A stretch of 64,000 nt of DNA from contig NZ_RCST01000001.1 of assembly GCF_013141865.1 (NCBI RefSeq), forward strand, positions 4,154,001 to 4,218,000. The letters run 5' to 3'. The first letter of the stretch is position 1; each line of letters begins with the position of its first letter. Below are positions 48,193-57,776 of this stretch, one piece after another. The notes under the pieces are model-generated. The model ran no database searches, was not told the origin of the DNA, and saw nothing but the letters and a program-made list of their open reading frames with translations. Origin of the DNA: Methylomonas sp. ZR1. GTDB taxonomy: Bacteria > Pseudomonadota > Gammaproteobacteria > Methylococcales > Methylomonadaceae. The translations under genes were made by a program, and so were the position numbers.

Positions 48193-49488
48193 ATGATTCA
48201 AAAAATACTGGAAAACCTCCATAGACTTTACTCTATGGACTCTAGGCCATGGATTGTGGGCTATAGTGGTGGCAAAGATAGCTCCATGATTGCTTCCCTG
48301 GTCTTTGAGGTAGTGATGGCTCTACCGCTTGAACAACGTAATAAAGAGATTTGTATTGTTTGTACCGACACTCGTGTGGAAATTCCCGCTGTTGTAGCGA
48401 GGGTTCAAAGCGAATTGGACCTTATGCAAGCCTGCTCAGATACACATGGATTAAACATTTCTTCACATCTATTAAAACCAACGGCGCAACAGTCATTTTG
48501 GGTAAATATTATTGGCCGTGGGTATCCGCCGCCTAATCGAACCTTTCGTTGGTGTACTCAGCGGTTAAAGATTGATCCCGTCAGCGAATTCATTCGCGGT
48601 AAGCTCGGGCATTGGGGGGAAGCCATTATTGTGTTGGGAGCCCGTCGAAGCGAGAGCGGCTCACGTGCACAAACATTGGATGCTCGGGCTAAGAGCGAAT
48701 TCGGTTTGCGACGCCATGACGACTTACCTCGTTGTTGGATTTCGACCCCGATTGAACATATCTCTACTTTCGAGGTTTGGGATTACTTGATGGAACGTCC
48801 TTGTCCATGGGATGGCGACAATCAAACTCTTTTTCAGCTTTATAGGGATGCATCTGGCGGCGAGTGCCCGCTGGTGGTTGACCAATCTACACCCTCATGT
48901 GGCAATAGTAGATTTGGCTGCTGGACTTGCACGGTAGTAGAGAAAGATAAAGCCAGCGAGGGTTTGCTAGCCACTGGAGATCAGCGTATGGAATCACTGC
49001 TCCGGTTTCGCGAAACACTATTGCATTTTCGTGATCCAGAGAACGGTTACCGCGATATGGTGCGGAAAAACGGTCAAGAAGGACCGGGACCGCTGAAAAT
49101 TGAGGCTCGGAAAGAGCTTTTAACTAAACTGTTAGCTTTGCAAGACGAATCGGGTCTCCCTGTCATCAGTGAAGAAGAGCTGCATTGGATTCAAACCTTT
49201 TGGAATAGCGCTCGCAATCCAGATGACGGTACGGGGGTCGTCAATATTATCTTCCAGCAAAAGGGTGACGCCATGCCAGACAGAAAGGATGAAGCTGAGT
49301 TGCGAGAAATCGAGGAGCGCGTAGCAACGGAAAAGGAAATATCGATAGAAACATTGCGACGGCTTGTTTCGAAGGTCGAAGAATATGGTGAAAGCCACCG
49401 TGCTGTAGGCTTGCCAGACGAACTGTTGCAGATATTGCAAGATGATTTGAGAGAGCGCCAACTGGAAAAGGAACAAACGAATGCCTGA
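48193..49488 (+). CDS. dndC: DNA phosphorothioation sulfurtransferase DndC
   Basis: 431 residues. PP-loop ATP-pyrophosphatase motif SGGKDS (25-30) in WIVGYSGGKDSSMIASLV, CTDTRVEIPAVV, NRTFRWCTQRLKIDP, and the cluster Cys225, Cys236, Cys243, Cys246 in CGNSRFGCWTCTVVEKDKASEG, which holds the [4Fe-4S] cluster in DndC. DndC activates the DNA phosphate for sulfur insertion. The sulfur donor DndA is not here and an unlinked IscS-like desulfurase would be needed. The gene begins 23 bp after gyrB and overlaps dndD by 8 bp. The region is visibly poorer in GC than gyrB, suggesting transfer. Confidence 0.93.
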   Translation: MIQKILENLHRLYSMDSRPWIVGYSGGKDSSMIASLVFEVVMALPLEQRNKEICIVCTDTRVEIPAVVARVQSELDLMQACSDTHGLNISSHLLKPTAQQSFWVNIIGRGYPPPNRTFRWCTQRLKIDPVSEFIRGKLGHWGEAIIVLGARRSESGSRAQTLDARAKSEFGLRRHDDLPRCWISTPIEHISTFEVWDYLMERPCPWDGDNQTLFQLYRDASGGECPLVVDQSTPSCGNSRFGCWTCTVVEKDKASEGLLATGDQRMESLLRFRETLLHFRDPENGYRDMVRKNGQEGPGPLKIEARKELLTKLLALQDESGLPVISEEELHWIQTFWNSARNPDDGTGVVNIIFQQKGDAMPDRKDEAELREIEERVATEKEISIETLRRLVSKVEEYGESHRAVGLPDELLQILQDDLRERQLEKEQTNA

Positions 49489-51544
49489 GGTGTATATTGA
49501 TTCGCTGTCTATCAAGAATTTCGGGCCATATTACGGAGAGCATACCTTCGAGCTTGGAACTGAGGGATACCGTCGAGCCACGCTTATCGGTGGCAAGAAT
49601 GGTGCGGGTAAAACCCATCTGCTTCGAGCACTATATCTAGCCACTGTCGGAGAAAGTGGCGCTATTGATCTTAAAAAAGTTGAATCGGGTTCAGATGCGA
49701 CTCGATTTGATTTGGCTGAATCATTGAATCGTCGAGCAAAATCCGAGGGCGAAGACAGTTGCTCAATGACGTTACAATTAAGCCAGCGCGATGAAACCGG
49801 CAGTATTGGTCGAACATTGACATTGGTTCGTCAGGTGAGGTGGCGACCCAATTCACCTCCGGTTTTTAGTTCTAAAGCCAATCTATCTGGAGATTCTCAA
49901 TGGATAGAGGACGAAGACAAGGTTCAAAAGTTGCGCGACGCTTTTTTGCCACGCCATTTGACACGCTTTTTCTTTTTCGACGCGGAGCGTAGCCAAAGCA
50001 TCCAGCTAAATGAGCGGGAAATAACTGAAGGCATCAGCCGAGTGCTTGGCCTTTACTCCTATTCGGAACTAGAGGAAGACTTACGCCAACTGACTGCCAA
50101 TAAAATTCCCAAAATATACGGTAGTGGCTCCGAGGCGGAACGTCGCTTAAACGACATCACGGCTGAAATACTTCGCCATGAGTCCAATCTCAAAACGCTT
50201 TCGATTGATGAGTCAGACCAAAAACAAGAACTTCGGGACAACATATCGGAACTTGATGATGTAGAAGATCAGCTCAAATCTATCGGGGCCGTAGATCCTG
50301 AACAACTGACTAAAGCGACCAAACAGCGCGAGGAAATAAAATCAACCAAGGACAAGCTGGAAGCCAATCTTGGCACGGCCTGGGAATCGACATTACCCAT
50401 TTCTCTGTTAGGTGGATTCCGCGCAGAGCTTCATGAATATTTACTGAAGGAGGAACGCCGAAGAGATTTCGAAAATCGAAAAGCTAGCGTAGAGCCAAAA
50501 ATCCCTCAAGTAAAGCAAGCTGTGTTTGAAAACGTCCCGCCTAACTTTGTGCTGGATGATTTACTTCGAAGTTTCTATGAAGCCCAAATAGATGTTGCAC
50601 TTCAAAGTTTGTTCAATCCCCCGCCTGAGGGTATGTCAGAGACAATCTTTGTTGTTCCTGAACGTAACGAGCTTAGCATTCAGATCAGATCAAAACTACG
50701 AACTCAGGCTACAGCGATACAAGGTCTTGCTAACTTGTGTGCTGAATTAGAGCGCAAGACATCTGAACTCAGAGAGCTTGATCAAACGTTAAAAGTACTG
50801 AACTCGGACAGCACTGCTATCGCTCTCGGCAATGAGTTACGTGAGCGCAGAGGCTCCCTTCTAAAACATAAAGAACAGATCGACGAAAAGATTTCCAATA
50901 TTCAGGCCGAACGCATCCTAATCAATAATAAACTCCACGAGCTTCGTAAGGAGGAAACCAATCTGTCGGAGCAAGTGCAAAAAGTACAGAAAGGACGGGA
51001 TCTCAATAGCTTGGCGCATCGCTATCGGGACGCTGTAAGCCAAATTAAGTCCAGCGCAGCCATATCACTTCGAGAGAAGATTGCTGACATCGTTGGAGGA
51101 TTGTGGCTCGATATAACCGACCGAGGCTTAGAATACGTCGGCATGGAGTTTGATCAACACTGGAATTGCTTCCTGAAAAAGTCTGATGGCAGTCGCGTAT
51201 CCTGGGAAAGCGCCAATACCTCGGCTGGTCAGCGCCAAGTTCGAATTTTGGCATTCACCGAAGCGTTGCGTCGTTTGGGCCGCTTCGTAACACCGCTTGT
51301 AGTTGATACGCCATTGGGGCGTCTGGATAAAGAAGTCCGTGAAAACGTATTGGAACGACTATATCTTTCGGGTCATCAAAGCATCATTCTGACTACTAAC
51401 GCAGAAATCGATCCCAAAAGCGATCTTTTTGACCGAATCGCACCCCACTTATCCAGGGTCTACACCTTAAATCCCCAAGGTGATCCAGAATCGAACTCGT
51501 ACCAAGTTAGAGTCAGCAATGACTACTTCAAACGAGTGCTTTAG
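49481..51544 (+). CDS. dndD: DNA phosphorothioation ATPase DndD
   Basis: 687 residues, SMC/Rad50-like. N-terminal IDSLSIKNFGPYYGEHTFEL and Walker A GGKNGAGKT (37-45); two long coiled-coil stretches (about 200-270 and 400-520) around a central hinge; C-terminal signature TSAGQRQVRILAFTEALRRLG and Walker B LVVDTPLGRLD. This is the DndD family. It forms the DndCDE modification complex and is thought to act on DNA structure or nicking during sulfur insertion. Coupled with dndC by an 8-bp overlap and 11 bp from the next gene. Confidence 0.93.
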   Translation: MPEVYIDSLSIKNFGPYYGEHTFELGTEGYRRATLIGGKNGAGKTHLLRALYLATVGESGAIDLKKVESGSDATRFDLAESLNRRAKSEGEDSCSMTLQLSQRDETGSIGRTLTLVRQVRWRPNSPPVFSSKANLSGDSQWIEDEDKVQKLRDAFLPRHLTRFFFFDAERSQSIQLNEREITEGISRVLGLYSYSELEEDLRQLTANKIPKIYGSGSEAERRLNDITAEILRHESNLKTLSIDESDQKQELRDNISELDDVEDQLKSIGAVDPEQLTKATKQREEIKSTKDKLEANLGTAWESTLPISLLGGFRAELHEYLLKEERRRDFENRKASVEPKIPQVKQAVFENVPPNFVLDDLLRSFYEAQIDVALQSLFNPPPEGMSETIFVVPERNELSIQIRSKLRTQATAIQGLANLCAELERKTSELRELDQTLKVLNSDSTAIALGNELRERRGSLLKHKEQIDEKISNIQAERILINNKLHELRKEETNLSEQVQKVQKGRDLNSLAHRYRDAVSQIKSSAAISLREKIADIVGGLWLDITDRGLEYVGMEFDQHWNCFLKKSDGSRVSWESANTSAGQRQVRILAFTEALRRLGRFVTPLVVDTPLGRLDKEVRENVLERLYLSGHQSIILTTNAEIDPKSDLFDRIAPHLSRVYTLNPQGDPESNSYQVRVSNDYFKRVL

Positions 51545-51555
51545 AGATTATTGCC

Positions 51556-53049
51556 ATGAGAATAAAAACAAGTGCCGCTGTAGGTGATTTCTTGGAATTG
51601 GTTTGGAGCCGCGTCCATGCTCCAAATAAAGCAGTCTTGGGCAGAGCTGGAATGTTCCTGGCTTTGGGAGAAGGCTTACCAAATGGATTTAAGGTGGCCG
51701 ATTCCCAGGGTATTGAGTTAGCTGAAGAAACTATCGTTGGCGACGACTTGGCTCCAGTAGTGAGAGCAGCTCTAAATTATCGCAATGGTTCGACCCTAGA
51801 TGAAACTGCCTACAAGCAAGCGTTTCGCCTTTATTTCGAGTACGGTTGCCATCGTCTCATGCAATTGTGGGACGAATACAATGGCGACCAAATCATGTTC
51901 ACATCAGCGTTGATCAAAACGGCAAAAACCGGTCCTGAACTTATTCAATCCAAAGAAGGCTCCGCAATAACGCCTTTGGCGATTGTGGACCATCCGGTTC
52001 GAATCAAGTTACTTGATGACGTTGAATCTTGGACAATCAATGCGGCGGGCGGGAACTGCCTTACCGTAATTTCAGGTAAACCCGGCTCAGGCAAAAGCCA
52101 ACTTGCTCTGGACCTGTTGGCCCAAATATCGCGCCAAGGTGTCAGATTTTTGTTTTTCGACTTGAAAGGTGAGTTGGAAGAGGACCCTTCAAACCCGCAA
52201 CAAACGCAAACCCGAAATAATTTTCTTCAAATTACGGGGGCACATTATATTCGTCTCATTTCAGAGGGTTTGCCCATCAATCCTTTGTTTAGAGGGAAGT
52301 CCGAGGCGGAAAATGCCCAGATTGCCTCTGAGGTTGCTTCTCTGGTGGGCGCATTTGCGCCGCAACTTGGTGCAAATCAGGAAAGAGCCATTCGCGATGC
52401 GTTCGAAAGTCTGGAACGTCCAGATTTTCAAGGGCTTGCAGCAGAATTGGAGCAACGGGGAGAAGAAGGGGTTGCGCTCTCAATATTGGAGAAAATTTCC
52501 AAATTCAACCTGTTTTCAAACGCAAACAGGGCGCAGCCGATTGAGCGCTGGTTAAGTTCGTCACAAGTCATAGACTTCAAGCCTCTCGGTAACGACAACG
52601 ATACTAAAGTATTGGCTGTCGCTTTCATTTTAAACTGCATCATGCGGCAGTTAAATCGTGCCCTAGCGGTTAAAGAAGGCGTTCAGCCTTTGCAAATGGT
52701 ATTGTTTGTTGACGAAGCGCATTTGTTACTACCAAAGGAGGGGAAATCTGGTCTTTTGGGTTCTTTGGCTCGGCAGGGCCGTTCATGGGGCTTTCCTGTT
52801 TGGCTAGCGTCTCAAGATGCGGATGCCTTTTTGACAAAAGGAGCTAACGCAACAGATTTTGCTGAGTTGGCAGAATGTGGAATACATTTTTCGCCTCAAA
52901 CGCTGTCGGACAATGAACAGAAGAAAGTACTCGGGCAGTCTCTAAATAAACCTTTGCAGAAAGGTGAAGCTGTTCTTCGGTTGTCTGGTAAGCTTTACAC
53001 AGGATTGGCACGCCAAATTTGGCGTGACGATGGCGATATAGAGGTGTAA
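51556..53049 (+). CDS. DndE-like domain fused to a HerA-type ATPase
   Basis: 497 residues. The first about 115 residues (SRVHAPNKAVLGRAGMFLALGEG, DSQGIELAEETIVGDDLAPVVRAAL, YKQAFRLYFEYGCHRLMQL) follow the DndE pattern: an NxxxxR helix, GxEL...GD and a final HxxxG-like helix. The rest is a HerA/FtsK-like ATPase: Walker A GKPGSGKS (174-181), a DLKGELEEDP strand, and Walker B LFVDEAHLLLPKEGKSGLLGSLARQGRSWGFPVWLASQD with Asp386/Glu387. Ordinary DndE is only about 110 residues. Fusion to an ATPase suggests a DNA-pumping or ATP-driven version of DndE. No gene for DndB or DndFGH follows. Confidence 0.85.
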   Translation: MRIKTSAAVGDFLELVWSRVHAPNKAVLGRAGMFLALGEGLPNGFKVADSQGIELAEETIVGDDLAPVVRAALNYRNGSTLDETAYKQAFRLYFEYGCHRLMQLWDEYNGDQIMFTSALIKTAKTGPELIQSKEGSAITPLAIVDHPVRIKLLDDVESWTINAAGGNCLTVISGKPGSGKSQLALDLLAQISRQGVRFLFFDLKGELEEDPSNPQQTQTRNNFLQITGAHYIRLISEGLPINPLFRGKSEAENAQIASEVASLVGAFAPQLGANQERAIRDAFESLERPDFQGLAAELEQRGEEGVALSILEKISKFNLFSNANRAQPIERWLSSSQVIDFKPLGNDNDTKVLAVAFILNCIMRQLNRALAVKEGVQPLQMVLFVDEAHLLLPKEGKSGLLGSLARQGRSWGFPVWLASQDADAFLTKGANATDFAELAECGIHFSPQTLSDNEQKKVLGQSLNKPLQKGEAVLRLSGKLYTGLARQIWRDDGDIEV

Positions 53050-53059
53050 TTAATAACTA

Positions 53060-53549
53060 GGCGACATAGAAATTGCGCTTAAGATATGGATTACAGTTCA
53101 ACTGCGTCACGGTGCATGGTCCGCGACGCGGAAAAGCCCGGCGTTACTACACGGCGTGTGGTAACGATTCAAAAAGTGCTTCGAACGCACTCCCTTCAGC
53201 CCCGACCGCATATAAACCCAACCCGTTGGCATATAAAAATCTCCCGGCGGCATCCCCGAGAGGTCCGGTGGTGCCTTCGCGTTTCATGGCTGCACCTTCG
53301 AGTCCGGTGGATGCGCCTTCCAGGTTTGCGTAGGTGCATTCCGGACATTGGGATATGCCTTCCGGGGATTTTTATATGCCGCCGGGATTGTTGGGAATGT
53401 CTTCGCAGTGGTCGGCAACCCGCACGGGTGCTTTGGAAGTTACCTTAAAACCTATAGCTACGCCTTCGGGTAATTTTAAAATCCAAACGCGCGACATTTA
53501 GCCGCACTTGTGTAAGTTGATAGCTTATCTATACTCTTGGGCGACATAG
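53060..53549. repeat. GGCGACATAG direct repeats bracketing the heptad-repeat remnant
   Basis: GGCGACATAG occurs at 53060-53069 and 53540-53549 in the same orientation, 480 bp apart. The copies enclose the 21-bp periodic region and start 11 bp after the dnd operon. They may be target duplications, recombination ends or chance. Confidence 0.35.
53147..53497 (-). pseudogene. Degenerate heptapeptide-repeat ORF
   Basis: Read on the minus strand from the ATG at 53497, one frame runs to TAG at 53147-53149 with a single internal TAA at 53372-53374. Residues fall into sevens of the form x-P/L/R-E-G-x-x-x: LPEGVAI, NPGGI(stop)K, SPEGISQ, CPECTYA, NLEGAST, GLEGAAM, KREGTTG, PLGDAAG. On the plus strand this is a 21-bp period around CCTTC. 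No known family is identified; whether it was ever translated is uncertain. Confidence 0.35.
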
Positions 53550-53656
53550 TTTTAACGCTAGTTATTCCCTTCGATTTATTCCAATACTTCCGCCGGCGAT
53601 TCGGCCTGTTGGCCGTTGCCTGGCTTGCTTATCGTTTATCTATAAGGAGCACACTG

Positions 53657-54277
53657 ATGGCTAAATCAGATTATTTCCCCCGTCCCGATGGCGAGTTATT
53701 GATATGGCATGACCGGTTTATCCTCAACCTCGCCGCGTTGAAAACCCAGCTGGGTTTATCCGACGAGGACATTGCCGCCTGCAATACCGAGAACCAAGAA
53801 CTGCATGGCAAAGTGTCGGCCGCCAATATTGCCGCTGCGGCCGCGCATCATGCGACCGCCGATAAGCAGGCTTATCGCGGCCAATTCGAGAATAAGGTAA
53901 GAGCATTGGCGCGGCGCATCAAGGCTCACCCTGGTTATACAGAGGCATTGGGTAGTCTGTTGGGTATCGTCGGTGCGGAAATCAATACGGATCTCACCGA
54001 TGCCAAACCGGTGCTGAAGGCTGCCGATCAGACCGGTGGTAATGTGGTACTGAGTTTTCAAAAATTCAAAAGCGACGGCATCAATATCTATTCCCAGCGC
54101 GAGAATGAAAGCGAATTTGTGTTTCTTGCCCGTGACACTCAAACCCGTTATGTCGATAACCGCCCGCTATTGGTGGCCGGCAAGCCTGAGCTGCGCCGTT
54201 ATACGGCGGTTTATGTGGTGAAAGATTTGGAAGTGGGCCAATACAGCGATGAACTGGTCGTTAGTTGTGCGCCGTAA
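53657..54277 (+). CDS. Conserved hypothetical protein
   Basis: 206 residues from the ATG at 53657, with AAGGAG 7 bp upstream; the upstream open frame (from 53537) has no ribosome-binding site. The N-terminus AKSDYFPRPDGELLIWHDRFILNLAALKTQLGLSDEDIAACNTEN and a helical middle lead to a beta-rich end (ENESEFVFLARDTQTRYVDNRPLLVAGKPELRRYTAVYVVKDLEVGQYSDELVV) that resembles a fibronectin-like module. No signal peptide. I have no function for it. The 295-bp gap that follows (54278-54572) shows no gene. Confidence 0.75.
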   Translation: MAKSDYFPRPDGELLIWHDRFILNLAALKTQLGLSDEDIAACNTENQELHGKVSAANIAAAAAHHATADKQAYRGQFENKVRALARRIKAHPGYTEALGSLLGIVGAEINTDLTDAKPVLKAADQTGGNVVLSFQKFKSDGINIYSQRENESEFVFLARDTQTRYVDNRPLLVAGKPELRRYTAVYVVKDLEVGQYSDELVVSCAP

Positions 54278-54572
54278 GTGTGCTTCGATTCCAAGTGTGT
54301 TCGATTTTAGGGGATGCGTGATTCAGCCTTCGCTGGTTTCCCCGGTTTAGACACCTCATATTCGACAACGTCTATTTTTGTCCTTATTAATCAGACTGTT
54401 AAATTCCCTGGTTCCATCATTACCGCCTAAGCGGGAGCGACGATATTTGAGGGCCGGGTAAATAACTTGGACTGATTATCCTTAAACATTCGTCATTTCC
54501 GCGTATTTGCAGATCCGGAACCAGCAAAACGGGGAGGCAACCAAGGGAGAATAATCGCTGGATTATGTAGTC

Positions 54573-54859
54573 TTAAACCAGCTGCTGGCCGAGTACCAAT
54601 GTATCGATAATCGGGCAATCCGGTTTATTGTCCCCGCTACAGGTCTGAGCCAACCGGGCCAGAATGTCGCGCATTTCGGTTAATTCGGCAATGCGTCGAT
54701 TCAAATCGTCGACATGGGATTGGGCCAGCGCTTTGACATCGGCACTGGCTCTTACCGGGTCTTGCCACAGCGAAACCAGATCGCGGATTTGCTCCAGCGA
54801 AAACCCCAGCCCCCTAGCTCGTTTGATCATCCGCAACACTTGCAAATCGGTGTCGTTGT
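54573..54859 (-). pseudogene. cueR: cueR 3' part, separated by IS110 insertion
   Basis: The reading frame resumes after the element as YNDTDLQVLRMIKRARGLGFSLEQIRDLVSLWQD and continues to the C-terminus with CSGDNKPDCPIIDTLVLG. The two cysteines in CxxxxxxxCPII are the Cu(I) ligands of CueR-type MerR regulators. It lacks its DNA-binding helices, which lie on the other side of the insertion, so it should be inactive. Confidence 0.9.
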
Positions 54860-54876
54860 AGATACTGTTATCCAAG

Positions 54877-56030
<1,154 letters not shown>

Positions 56031-56067
56031 TTCATTATCTCCTGAAAAACACGGGTGGATAATACAA

Positions 56068-56181
56068 GGTCCGGTAGCCCGATGCGGTGCGCACGCATTT
56101 TCTGATCAGTCCGATACCTTCGTAGTGACGAATCATTTTGGCGGATACGCCGGTCATTTTCGCAGCTTGGCTGATATTCAT
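56068..56181 (-). pseudogene. cueR: cueR 5' part, separated by IS110 insertion
   Basis: From the ATG at 56181: MNISQAAKMTGVSAKMIRHY, then EGIGLI and SGYRT, the MerR winged-helix DNA-binding region, which then runs into the element. Joined to the 3' part through the CT core it gives a 133-residue frame reading GYRTYNDTD, exactly a CueR-type sequence. No copper genes (copA, copZ) are adjacent in the window. Confidence 0.9.
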
Positions 56182-56370
56182 CGCTCACTCTCCAATAGGG
56201 GGACTCGGCGTTGCGGGCGGCCAGTTCGCTGCCCGCTAGCGGGTTCGGTTAATGCCTGACGGATTGCAATAAGCCGGCGGGTTACCGCGATGGGAAGGAC
56301 AAGCGATTTTTTTGCTTTTTTAGTCCCTGGTATTTTTTGAAAAAATCGCTCATGAAAAAAACGCAAGGCT

Positions 56371-57195
56371 CTAAACGACAGGTTTATCGGCGACGGCATA
56401 AATCACATTGGCTGAAATCTCAGTAACCGATTGGCTCACTAATTGGTCGAGATTGGCCTGCTTCACCTTCTGTAGCTGTTCGCTATTGAGCTGATCCAAG
56501 GTTCCCCGATAACCGCTACCCATCGCCAGGGTCCACCAATCCTCAGGCTCAGACAGAGCATGAGTCGCGGTTTCGGCAGAAATGTGCACTTCGGTTAAAC
56601 CGGCTTCGGCCAGCATGTCCAACAGTCCTTTCGGTGTGGAAATACGATCCCAAGGATTAAAGTCTTTATAGAGTTCGGGGCGTTGTTGGCGGATGGCTTG
56701 CCAAAGCGAGGTGTTGGCTGGCTCGAATAAATCCGGTCCCCAGGTCGTAATAGCCAATCGCCCGCCTGGCCGGACCTGGCGCCATAATTCTTTGACGGCG
56801 GCGGCCATATCAGGTACGAAAAAGATCCCAAACACGCAAACGACGGCGTCGAAATAACCATCGGGATAACCTAGAGCAAGCATATCATGGACCCGAAATT
56901 CCAGATTCTCAAGACCATCGGCTTGGGCTTTATCGGCTGCCCGAGTCAATAGTTTTTCTGCCAAATCGACCGCAACCACCCGGCCATCCGAGCCGACCAT
57001 CCGCGCGGCCGGTAAGGCTGAAGCGCCGGTTCCGGAACAAACATCCAATACTTGGTCACCTTGCCTCAAACCTATTCGCTCAATGGTGCTATGACCGAAA
57101 CGGTTCCAAAACGTGTTGGCCGGGTGATCGAATAAATCGGCGGCTGTGTTATAAGCATGTGCGGTTTTCTGATTGGCTACCCCATGTGATTCCAT
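56371..57195 (-). CDS. Class I SAM-dependent methyltransferase
   Basis: 274 residues. Motif I VLDVCSGTGASALPAA, acidic post-I VVAVDLAEKLL, and FDAVVCVFGIFFVPDM, RQVRPGGRLAITTWG complete the Rossmann methyltransferase core of the UbiE/Methyltransf_11 type. The C-terminal segment differs from ubiquinone methyltransferases and the substrate is unknown. It is next to the interrupted cueR but not clearly related. Confidence 0.88.
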   Translation of the reverse strand: MESHGVANQKTAHAYNTAADLFDHPANTFWNRFGHSTIERIGLRQGDQVLDVCSGTGASALPAARMVGSDGRVVAVDLAEKLLTRAADKAQADGLENLEFRVHDMLALGYPDGYFDAVVCVFGIFFVPDMAAAVKELWRQVRPGGRLAITTWGPDLFEPANTSLWQAIRQQRPELYKDFNPWDRISTPKGLLDMLAEAGLTEVHISAETATHALSEPEDWWTLAMGSGYRGTLDQLNSEQLQKVKQANLDQLVSQSVTEISANVIYAVADKPVV

Positions 57196-57776
57196 TTCAA
57201 CCTCCTGAAAAAATATTCAAATTTTAGTCATGGATAGTCACCTTACCTCGGAGACCATCCGGAGGCATCAATCTAAAGGTTTACATAATGGGAAGGTCAA
57301 GCAAAATTAAGGCTTAACTATGATCGCTAGATGAATAATCTGCTCGGATCGTCGCCAGATCAACTACTGAACACCAGATTCAAAGCCTGGCGGGGGATTT
57401 AATCAGCGTTGCCCCAGGGAATAAGGCCGTAACGGCGCCAAGTAAAAAGTATGGCAACAAGATTGATGTGTGTCATGTTCATTTGTTTGTTGCGCCACGT
57501 AGAGCAAAGCGAAGCTTTTTGCCCGTCCGTTTGACTGCCATGTTAGGCACCGTCTTTTCTCATCATGCGCTTTAGAATTGGTAGTCGGTAAGCCGACGTC
57601 CTCGATTTCGCTGACGCTGCATTGAGGCTGCGCGACTCTCGTTGCTATGTCTCCGATTTCCAAAAAGACAATGTGCTCCGCGAGCTCCCATTAAGCCAAC
57701 GCCCATTCGCCCAAGTTCACACAATTTCAGCTAGCCCTGCGATAATGGCCGGCCTGTCAATAACCCCTTTGTTTTC
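57196..57776. other. Gap of 581 bp; half of an attC-like site
   Basis: No convincing gene is seen. On the minus strand GCCTAAC at 57548-57542, a perfect RYYYAAC core, is followed by GTCAAACGGACGGGC and an AAAGCTTCGCTTT hairpin, which are the first half of an attC site; the second half is not recognisable. The remaining sequence has no coding pattern or RNA feature. Confidence 0.4.

Noticed and set aside
53537..53656. Start of the 206-residue protein at 53537
   Set aside because: No ribosome-binding site, and the added 40 residues are Arg/Leu-rich and unlike the rest; the ATG at 53657 has AAGGAG.
57403..57663. 86-residue minus-strand frame in the methyltransferase-rep gap
   Set aside because: It reads through the attC-like half site and has no coding pattern.
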